This document shows positions 55,145-64,000 of a stretch of DNA of 64,000 bases, in pieces. The position numbers and the translations under genes were made by a program. The stretch lies in NCBI GenBank assembly GCA_030686995.1, contig CM060707.1, positions 79,217,472 to 79,281,471 of the forward strand, given 5' to 3'. Under the pieces are notes generated by a model, which saw nothing but the letters and a program-made list of their open reading frames with translations, searched no databases and was not told where the DNA came from. Each line of letters begins with the position of its first letter. The stretch's first letter is position 1. The DNA is from Artemisia argyi. Lineage: Eukaryota > Streptophyta > Magnoliopsida > Asterales > Asteraceae.

Positions 55145-58100
55145 TGTGATCACCCGTAAAATTTCCCTATTAATAGTAAAGTTAATCAAAAATTAATATA
55201 TCATTACGTTAATTTATAACGTTTTTACCGATAACAATTTTTTTTTATTATTATTTATTTAAATATGCTATGATCACTACGATACTTAAAAACCTTTTCT
55301 TTTCGGAACGATGCTCACACACGCCCCACTATAGTCTAATAATCGCGAGAGTATTAAATTTTACCACTTACAAGCTTACGTAACATATTTTTAACAAAAC
55401 ATTTTCGACAACGTAAAAGTCTCACTAATTAAATACTAAACTAATTACTAATTATAATTAATAATTTTTACTAATTATACTTAACTATAAACCGGACCTT
55501 AATTACCCTAAGCCCAATCATATGCTCGACCTCTACTATTCCTAAGCCCAAAACCAACTCAAGCCCAACTTCCATTTTTATTTTGTTTTTCACTCGACTA
55601 GGACTTATAGAAACGAGCATGGTACGCTCAAACCCTCCACACGACACCCCTATATTTTTGCACGTACTCATTCCTCTCCTAGCCAACAATTAGGATGTCG
55701 AGTTTTAGCTTTTCACGTTGAGTCTAGGCACGTTTTTAAGAGGCAAAGTAAATGTCCAGAAACCGATTTTATAAAATGTCAACTTATACAAAACTAAACC
55801 ATTTTGACCCACGATTGTTTCTAAAACCTCCTAAACTCATTTTAAACTCAAATTAAGATCTAAGTTTGTCAAATTTTCAAATCCCCACAAGTCACCACCG
55901 ATTTACAAATCGGTTTCACTAGAAAAGGTGTAGTCGACATACATGTATAAGCCACACAAGTACACCCTTGATTTAAGCATACACATTTCCTTCTTTTACT
56001 CCCTAGTAAAAGAATCTTAGTCCTTTATACTATACATCCTAGTACATTTCGTGTATATAGGTTTCCATGCCCACGTTCACTTTGAAATTGTGTGGAAATC
56101 GACACATGAAACCAAAAACATTGAGTGTTAGTACCACCTTTACAAGTAAGACTTTTGAGAACACGTAACTTTCCCATCACATTAAAGTTTGGATACTAGA
56201 ACACCCCTAGAACCTTATATATATACGCATGCATGCATACTACGTTTCCCACACCCATGCAAACTAAACTTCACCAAAAATAATTCTAAGTAGAGCTAGG
56301 AGATAGGTCGAAGCCTTGGGTAGGATAAAAGGAGAATCGAGTGGGTTTAGGAGAAGCTTTGGGTTGTTTGTGAATCTTGGTCGAGCAAACTAACATACTA
56401 CGTACACATCTCCCTTAGTTCTCGACACTACGTCATTCTTTCCCCACCATTTGGTGTCGTAAGTCTCTATAGACTCATTTCAATTTTTTTACATATAATT
56501 AGTTGCATTGCATTGTTACACGACACACACGAACACACCTTATTAATTGAAATCTAGTTAAACGACCTATATATATTATACGACCTTGTATATATTTGAC
56601 ACCCTAAGAAATAAGCTACGTAAATATTTGAAACTAAAACACAACGTATAACCCATTTTTAAGTACGTTTCTAACGTACCCCAAACCGTTTGAAAAACTC
56701 AAATATTTTCTAAGTCTTTTATTTACAAAAGTCGTCCAAGGCTAGTCCAAAACACGCGTATATTTTTACAAATTGCTTAACGAGCATAACCTTTTATTTC
56801 ACAAACCAATAAACCTCGTGTCATACAATCAAGTTTGTGTAGAAATTTTTTAACGAAAGTCACGTTAAAACTTAGTAATCGAGCCAAAGCAATCGATCAT
56901 AAAACTGTTTTGGAAAATCAAATAATACCGATTGGGCCTTAAGGCCCAATCCTCTCACAATAAGCTAAGGGAATAAGCTGAGGGTATGAGCTTTTGGATA
57001 GCTTATTCACGATCCAAATCTTAGCCCAAAGCGAAGCCCAAAAACCCCGTAAGTCCATTGGACCTAAAAGTACTAACGGGCCTTAAATTTTTGTTAGTAA
57101 GCCCATAAGCTAAACATGAGTCTTTTCGAACTAATAAGCTGTCGAATTAAGCTTAATAAGCTGATTCGAAACTATTTAGAAAAAGAAAACATTAAGTTTT
57201 GAAAATATTAATTTTGGACTAGATTTGCAAAAGTTAGGAATTTCGGGTTAAAAATGTAAATATCTCAAACTTTTGGTAAAATGTGTCATTTTGTAAACTT
57301 AAGGACAAAAATTGATTTTTATAAACTTTAGGGTGGAAAGTGTAAGAAAAATAAAGTTTTGGACTTAAAATGAAATTATATTAACTTTTGGACTAACGGC
57401 GTAACGCTAACGTTGTTAGGGTAAAAAGTGTAAACTTTTGAAAATACAAGGGCCATATACTAAAATTGATATTTTCATTTTTATATTTTTACAAGTTCCC
57501 GTCACGACGTTACATTCATTTTCAAACTAATATTATTAGTATTATTAAGCGTTACGTTTATTTTCAAACTTATATTATTATTACTATTATTACTAGTAAG
57601 CGTCATGTCTATTTTAAAACTAATATTAATATATAACTAAACTAAACATATATTATAAAACCAAAAGCCTTACTAAAGATAAATTCACAAATCATGCATT
57701 TAAAAACTACTCGCGATTAAAAGATTTAAGACTATTAAACACTGAAAAATTGCCAAACATTATCTAGGTTGTGTGTGGAGCCGTTCCCATTTTGCAAACT
57801 GAGTATCGATTATTTTTATTCACTAAACCACTAAGGTGAGTTCATAGCCCACTTTTATAAAACTGTTTTCGTGGGGAGATACATGCTTAAAAACCTGAAC
57901 ACAAGTATTTGCCTATATTATGCCTTAAATTGTTATTGCTTAAGTCCCTTTTTGCCAAAAGCCCCTCATATCATGAGCCTTAGTCACCCAGGAGGTGAAC
58001 GTAAATAATTGTGGATAGATCTATTAGGGACTGACCATCCCCGTTTGGGAGTTCGAGAAAACAACCAAACGCACTTTATTTGAAATCTAATAGGTTACTG

Positions 58101-58594
58101 GCAAGGACCTATCCCAAGGGCACCTGTTACTTTAATCCATCATTATGATGAGATCTGTTAATCGGCTGAGCGTCATGAGCTTAATGCAATAATAAATTAT
58201 TTTAAACTTATAATTGTAATTCGATGCAATTATCACTATCGCTTGTGTTCAAACTACTAAACTTAAACCTATGAATATCACTCAACTTTTGTTGACTTTT
58301 AGCATGTTTATCTCAGGAAATTAATGCGAAGGAGCTCGAGGCATGGAGAGGGCATTAACCCTTATAAGGGTGTTAAATAAAATGTTTTGTCATTCGCTTT
58401 TAATAAATCATATCTTCTAAGATATGTTAAAACAAATGGAACCACTTTGTATTTTGAAAACTTGCTTTTAAATGAATGATAAACATAATTTTAAAACGTC
58501 TCTTCGAGTCGTTTTCTATGACTTGACTTCGATCCTCTAAGTAATACCCCGCAAAGTCTTCCGCTGCTCTAGTTGAAATTTAAGGGGTGTTACA
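55145..58594 (+). repeat. 5' LTR of a Tekay-like gypsy element
   Basis: About 3450 bp from TGTGATCACCCGTAAAATTTC to ...GGGGTGTTACA, followed directly by a primer-binding site. TGTGA(C/T)..CCCG starts are common in Tekay-type LTRs. TATA-like tatatatac lies at about 56217. The shared module ggtgagttcatagccc is at 57834-57850 and gtggggagatacatgc at about 57870-57886. The 3' LTR lies beyond the window. Confidence 0.75.
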
Positions 58595-58596
58595 GA

Positions 58597-58610
58597 TTGG
58601 CATCAGAGCC
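58597..58610 (+). promoter_or_regulatory. Primer-binding site of the Tekay-like element
   Basis: TTGGCATCAGAGCC, two bases after the LTR end. Methionine tRNA class, with one change (GGCATC for GGTATC). Confidence 0.85.
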
Positions 58611-58834
58611 AAGGTTATAGAGAACCAGGTGTATTTTAAAACACTGGACTATAACTACACTTTTAAAACGGACCAAAATTTTATTTTTACAAAAGTCATG
58701 TTACGCCCTCCGTGCCTTCGCAGCTCCATCAACGGTTAGAAAATGTTATTTATCATATGCACTTTTTATAATGTTAACGTAGTTTATGATTATATTAATG
58801 ACTTGCTTTACTATTCGGGATTTTATACAGTACC

Positions 58835-59944
58835 ATGTCGTCATCTTCTTATCTTATCACCCTCTCATCTGACTCAGACTCAGAAACTTCTCTCCCAATA
58901 CCACCACCCCCATCACCTGCCCAAAACCGTAGACATAGGCATGTACACGAACTCCAGATTTACGAGCCAGAACCCTTTGGTAAACCTTTCAGATGATATG
59001 GAGGAGGTCCTGTCTGTAAACACACCCCTAGGAAACAAGTGAATGTGACGCTTACCCCACGTATACCACCACCATCTCCACCTCTTCCTACTCCACTCGT
59101 ATCACCACCACCAGTGATATTTCCCACCTCGCCTATGACTGAAATTAGGCCATCCCCATCCTCATCCTTCGAGCACCCTAGGACTATCCGACTATCCCCA
59201 GTTCCACCAAACACCGTCCTTTACCGACAAACCACCACCGTACCCTTACCAACACCTGATTCACCAACCATTACCTCACTATCCGCTCCACCCCGTAGGA
59301 GGCCACGCATTGTAGTTTCATCCCTATCCGACCCCTGTTAGCAAACCGTAACCGAGACTACCTCCCGCCCTAAAACCCGTAGGAGGGTCGATGCTCGAAA
59401 ATGGTCTTTCTTGCTTCCGATCCTTCAGTACTGGAGATCTCAGGAAGGTGCTCCTAGTGCTAGGGAACTAGGAGAGAGTTCATCCTCAGCTGCCTCTAGG
59501 ATTCTTCCAGTTACCGGAGAACCCATCCACCATACCATACCCTTACTAGCCGCTAGGATAGCCCGCCATGAGGATCGTTTGGATGACATTGTTAGAGTTA
59601 TCAATGATTTCCGACTAGAGCAGATTGAGGCTATAGGAGAAGATGTAGGAAACCTTGAGATTGGTCAGTTGGCTATGGAGGAGAGCTTTGAGTTGATGAG
59701 CACCCATCTGGAGGGGGCCATCGAGACGATACGTACCTTAGGAGGTATTGCTATCATGATGCAGGGAGAGATCGATTCGCAGGATGACGAGATCGACAGG
59801 ATGAGCATTCAGGTCCTAAACCTGAGGAGTATGATTAGGGACACCCAGGCCAGAGAGAGAGCTAGAGACTTGACTATAGAGACCATGATGACTATAATTG
59901 AAGACCTTCAGCGCAGAGTCAGAGATGCACCAGGGAATCCATAG
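58835..59944 (+). pseudogene. Upstream ORF before gag in the Tekay-like element
   Basis: A single frame of about 370 codons starts at ATG 58835 (MSSSSYLITLSSDSDSETSL). It runs through a Pro/Ser/Thr-rich part (PPPSPPLPTPLVSPPPVIFP) to a coiled-coil-like C-terminus (LAARIARHEDRLDDIVRVIN through LRSMIRDTQARERARDLTIE), ending at 59944. Two in-frame stops interrupt it: TGA 58994-58996 and TAG 59339-59341. I recall similar ORFs between primer site and gag in Asteraceae Tekay elements. Function unknown. Confidence 0.65.
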
Positions 59945-60316
59945 ATCTGGGACACATCATTATAGCTAAGGACTATCTTAGCCTGCCAATGTGGCATTAA
60001 TAAATAAATCTTGTGTTGTTATCTTTTCTTGTAAAACGAATGAACGAGACCTTATTAATCTTATGTTGTCAGTTACTCTGTAATATATTGATGTTTATCT
60101 ATGTTTTCTGTGGTTGTATCTTTATGCGTTGTTGTATTCTTATATATATGTTGTCGCAGGGCATGTCAGTCTATACAAACCAAACCAAGCATTTATACTT
60201 CTATTGTGTGTTGTGAATTATCCAAACATGTCGTGTTGATTATTTATAATGTTATAAATTTTACGCGATAATTTCTCAACATAACGTAGTTATATATATG
60301 TGATATTGATAGAGCC
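59945..60316. other. Spacer between upstream ORF and gag
   Basis: T-rich with tttcttgtaa and ttatatatgttgtcgcag. The latter resembles a splice acceptor at 60157, which could join a leader to gag. No coding region seen. Confidence 0.4.
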
Positions 60317-61621
60317 ATGGCTAGGACTAGGAGAGCAACTGCGACTACAACACCCGAAACCGCAACCCCTGTAACCGAAACATCTACACCGACTATGACT
60401 CCGGCTGATATCGAGAAAGCAATTGCTGACGGTGTAGCCGCTGGGTTAGAAGCAAATGCACGGAATAGCGGCACCAGTTTACCACTAGGAGGAAGTGGAA
60501 CCTCTGTACCCCGTAAGTGTACCTATAAAGATTTTATAGGTTGTCAGCCCACTTTTTACAAGGGTACAGAAGGAGTGACTGGACTTACTCAGTGGTTCGA
60601 GCGAACCGAAACAGTCTTTCAGAGGAGTGGCTATTCGGAGGACTGCAAAGTTACCTTTGCTACCGGAACCCTTTTACAAGATGCTCTGTCTTGGTGGAAT
60701 TCTATCACTCAGACCACGGGAATGGCTGAAGCATTCCAACTCACCTGGACAGAGTTCAAAGCAAAAATACTGAGGAAGTATTGCCCCCGTGCTAAGATAA
60801 GGAAGTTGGAAGATGAGTTTCACGAGTTAACGGTGAAAGGAATTGATCTCAGGACATATAACAGGAGGTTCCAAGAACTATCAGCACTATGCCCCACGAT
60901 GGTGCCGGATTTCGAAAGAACCCTGGAGAAATATATTGAGGGACTTCCTCGGAGCATCGAAGGAGATGTTACCTCGTCAAACCCACAAACTCTGGAAGTG
61001 GCAATGACCCTTGCTCAGAAGCTGTTGGACCGAGAGGTCAAGTGTAATAAGGAACTCAAGCGAAAGCTTGATGATAAAAGGACTACACACACCAACAGTA
61101 GCAACCATTACCACAACAACTCCAACCACAACTCTAGGAACAACAATCAGAACCGCCATAACAACAACCACCGCAACAGTCAACAGAACCCCCGGCAAGA
61201 GACTGCCAAAGCATACACCGCCACTCGAAGCGGTGGATATGCGGGTCCAAGACGCCAATGCCACAGGTGCAAATTACACCACTATGGGCAGTGCACCATT
61301 AAGTGTACCAAGTGTCAGAAGGTAGGTCACCAAGCTAGGGAGTGCAAGATCCCCGCTACCGGGAGCAATCTACAACCCGTGACCCCAACATGCTACACTT
61401 GTGGAGAAATTGGCCATTACAGGAGCCAATGCACCAAAGGAAGTGGTCAGGTAAACAATGCTCGTGGGAGGGCCTATGTGATGGGAGAAGGAAATACGTC
61501 ACAGAACCCAGACGTAGTCACGGGTACGTTCCTACTCAATCATCATAGTGCTAGAGTATTATTTGACTCCGGAGCCGATAAGAGTTTTGTGTCTACTACC
61601 TTTGCCCCTTACTTAACATAG
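60317..61621 (+). pseudogene. gag and protease of the Tekay-like element
   Basis: 434 codons from ATG 60317. The capsid region includes TQWFERTETVFQRSGYSEDC (about residue 90), DALSWWNSI and LRTYNRRFQELSALCPTM. An Asn/His-rich linker is followed by Cys/His knuckles: CHRCKLHHYGQC (about 315), CTKCQKVGHQAREC and CYTCGEIGHYRSQC (about 359). The aspartic protease active site is VLFDSGADKSFV (about 417). A TAG at 61619-61621 truncates it. The protease C-terminal part continues in another frame ([16 protein letters not shown], from 61624), so a frameshift lies near the stop. Confidence 0.9.
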
Positions 61622-63280
61622 CACCCTCTAAGTTAGATACCGCCTATGATATAGAAATGGCCAACGGAGACCGCAATTCAGAATTGCACCATAATCTTAG
61701 AAAACGAAACCTTTCCCATCAACCTCCTACCCACACAACTAGGTAGTTTTGATGTCGTCGTCGGAATGGATTGGTTATCCAAAAACCATGCTAGAATCAT
61801 TTGTGATGAGAGAGCAGTCCATATTCCATTTAACGGTGAAACTCTAGTTATCCAAGGTGATAAGAGTAAACCGCGACACGGTATCATCTCGTACATTCGA
61901 ACGGTGAAATACTTGAATCAAGGGTGTCAAGTATTCATGGTTCGAGTAACGGAAGATAAATCAAAGGAAAAACGACTCGAGGACGTTCCCGTCGTCAAGG
62001 AGTTTCCAGAAGTTTTTCTTGACGATTTACCCGGCCTTCCACCTACCCGCCAAGTAGAATTCCAGATAGATCTCGTGCCTGGAGCATGACCGGTGGTAAG
62101 AGCGCCTTATAGGTTAGCCCCGTCCGAGATGAAGGAATTGGCCGAACAACTAGAAGAGTTGTCCGATAAGGGTTTCATCCGACCAAGTTCATCACCTTGG
62201 GGAGCTCCAGTCTTATTCGTTAAGAAGAAAGACGGAACTTTCCGAATGTGTATAGACTACCGAGAATTAAACAAATTAACCGTGAAGAATCGGTATCCTC
62301 TACCCAGGATTGATGATTTGTTTGATCAACTACAAGGATCGAGTGTCTATTCGAAGATCGACTTGAGGTCAGGGTACCATCAACTAAGAGTTAAGGAGGA
62401 AGATATTCCCAAAATAGCTTTTAGGACTCGATACGGACACTTCGAATTCCAAGTGATGCCTTTTGGTTTAACCAATGCGCCCGCAGTGTTTATGGATTTG
62501 ATGAATCGAGTATGTAAACCATACTTAGATAAATTTGTGATTGTATTCATAGATGACATCTTAATCTATTCTTGCAACGAGAAAGAACATGCGGAACACT
62601 TGAGGATCATCTTAGAGCTGCTCAAGAGAGAAGAGCTGTATGCGAAGTTCTCTAAGTGTGATTTCTGGATTAGGACTGTACAATTTCTGGGTCATGTTAT
62701 CGACAGTCAGGGCATCCATATAGATCCGGCAAAGATTGAGGCCGTTAAGGATTGGGCAGCTCCGACCAACCCTACGAAAATACGCCAATTCTTAGGTCTT
62801 GCCGGTTACTACAGGCGATTCATTGAAGGTTTTTCAAAAATCGCCAAGCCTTTGACTGAGTTAACACAAAAGAATAAGAGGTACAGTTGGGAGGAGAAGC
62901 AGGAATCGGCTTTTCAGTTGTTAAAGAAGAAACTCTGTAAAGCACCGATTTTAGCACTACCGGAAGGAAGTGAAGACTTCGTAGTGTACTGCGACGCGTC
63001 GTACCATGGTTTAGGAGCGGTACTGATGCAGAGAGAGAAAGTGATAGCCTATGCATCACGACAACTTAAGACGCATGAAGTAAACTATACAACTCATGAT
63101 TTAGAATTAGGAGCGGTAGTATTCGCTCTTAAGATATGGAGACACTATCTGTACGGCACCAAGTGCACGGTATACACAGATCACAAGAGTCTTCAACATA
63201 TCCTAGATCAAAAGGAGTTGAATATGAGGAAACGTCAATGGTTAGAATTGCTTAGCGACTACGATTGTGAGATTCGCTAG
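61622..63280 (+). pseudogene. Protease C-terminus, reverse transcriptase and RNase H of the Tekay-like element
   Basis: From 61766 the original frame resumes ([11 protein letters not shown] ... [20 protein letters not shown]). A TGA at 62087-62089 precedes RT. RT carries [77 protein letters not shown] and the catalytic FIDDILIYS (about 62547). RNase H shows [18 protein letters not shown] and [17 protein letters not shown]. The frame is closed by TAG 63278-63280 at a position normally Tyr before [16 protein letters not shown]. Confidence 0.93.
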
Positions 63281-64000
63281 CATCCGGGAAAAGCGAACGT
63301 CGTGGCAGACGCTTTAAGCAGGAAAGAAAGAATAAAACCTCTCAGGGTTAGGTCATTAGGAATGACGGTTTATTCGCCTCTTCCATCGCAAATACTTCAA
63401 GCACAATCCGAAGCTCTTCGAGAAGAGAACAGACCAAATGAGAGAATTTACGGCATGCCGGAAAATTCAAATGGTTTTGTGAAGAGATCGAACGGAATGC
63501 TCTGCTTTAAGGATAGAAGTTGGGTTCCACTCTATGGAGGATTACGTGACCTCATCATGCATGAGTCGCACAAATCAAAGTACTCCATCCACCCAGGTTC
63601 CGACAAGATGTACCAGGATCTTAAGGAACTCTATTGGTGGCCAAACATGAAAGCCGACATAGCAGAGTATGTCGGAAAATGTTTGACGTGTGCGAGAGTG
63701 AAAGCAGAGTATCAGAAACCATCAAGATTGTTGGTTCAACCCGAACTTCCCATGTGGAAATGGGAACGGATTACATTGGACTTCATCACCAAACTACCCA
63801 AGACATCAACAGGATATGATACCATATGGGTCATCGTTGATCGTCTCACCAAATCCGCCCACTTTCTGCCTATTAAAGAAACCAACGAAATGAATACACT
63901 TTCACAGTTGTAATTGAAAGATATTGTTACTCGACATGGAGTGCCTATCTCAATCATCTCTAATCGAGATAGTCGATTCACGTCTCATTTATGGAAATCT
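63281..64000 (+). pseudogene. Integrase (partial) of the Tekay-like element
   Basis: [16 protein letters not shown] ends RNase H. Integrase follows with H-H-C-C residues in [18 protein letters not shown] and [14 protein letters not shown]. The first catalytic Asp is in [14 protein letters not shown], and [20 protein letters not shown] follows. A TAA at 63911-63913 is followed in the same frame by LKDIVTRHGVPISIISNRDS with the second catalytic Asp. The window ends before the catalytic Glu and any chromodomain. Confidence 0.9.

Larger units (their letters stand above)
55145..64000 (+). mobile_element. Ty3/gypsy chromovirus (Tekay-like), 5' part, degenerate
   Basis: LTR, primer-binding site, an upstream ORF, gag, protease, RT-RNase H and the start of integrase follow in order on the plus strand. 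The element continues past 64000. Several in-frame stops and one frame disturbance make it inactive. It shares LTR modules with the non-autonomous element at 10601-21629, and the primer-binding sites agree over their first 13 bases. Confidence 0.9.

Overview
This window looks like an intergenic, heterochromatin-like block of a eudicot nuclear genome. It is AT-rich, lacks bacterial-type operons, and is built almost entirely of plant transposable elements: Ty1/copia, Ty3/gypsy chromoviruses, CACTA, hAT, PIF/Harbinger, a Helitron-like end and a LINE-like piece. The retroelement proteins, above all an extra open reading frame downstream of a copia pol gene, resemble those I know from Asteraceae. 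That family assignment is inference. I found no convincing intact host gene. The only host-like coding traces are a broken replication-protein-A-like (RPA1/DUF223) gene at about 52.8-54.5 kb and a possible zinc-knuckle exon at 30.37-30.49 kb.

Layout. 1-2115: flank of uncertain nature, possibly the far side of a disrupted copia element. 2116-24655: a minus-strand copia element (copia-1) with recognisable 472/457-bp LTRs, decayed gag and pol, and a very large additional reading frame between RNase H and the 3' LTR. Its gag-protease junction is split by an 11,029-bp insertion (10601-21629) flanked by the 5-bp duplication CAAAT. That insertion is a non-autonomous LTR element arranged LTR-internal-LTR-internal-LTR, with 3.2-kb LTRs that are almost identical and 670-bp non-coding interiors. 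Copia-1 itself sits in the first codons of a second copia element (copia-2, LTR 24764-25251), which lies in what looks like an old gypsy LTR. About 25.3-29.7 kb: that old gypsy LTR, interrupted by an Athila/Tat-like 3' end and LTR. 29.7-33.5 kb: small duplications, MITE pieces and a Helitron-like terminus. 33489-38955: a complete, young, minus-strand chromovirus of Reina-like size with a few disabling lesions.

39.4-40.1 kb: a foldback element. 40911-45254: a CACTA transposon (TSD CAT) carrying a 41-bp minisatellite and GC-rich palindromic subterminal repeats but no visible transposase. 45.5-46.6 kb: a hAT MITE (TSD TAGTCAAC) and a Harbinger MITE (TSD TAA). 46.8-50.1 kb: a candidate solo LTR. 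50.5-51.3 kb: a 5'-truncated LINE-like fragment ending in an (ATT)n tail. 51.3-54.5 kb: the RPA1-like pseudogene, cut by a copia-type LTR, which is cut in turn by the 3.45-kb 5' LTR of a plus-strand Tekay-like gypsy element. That element runs off the window (55145-64000) with primer site, upstream ORF, gag, protease, RT-RNase H and part of integrase.

How the parts relate. The non-autonomous 3.9-kb element, the old LTR ending at 29728 and the gypsy LTR ending at 58594 share an internal LTR module and the terminal CTTCYGCTGC...GGTGTKACA block. The non-autonomous element also has the same primer-binding site as the gypsy element at 58597. It is therefore most simply read as a passenger of Tekay-like gypsy elements. 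All boundaries were read by eye from the sequence. No alignment or database search was run.
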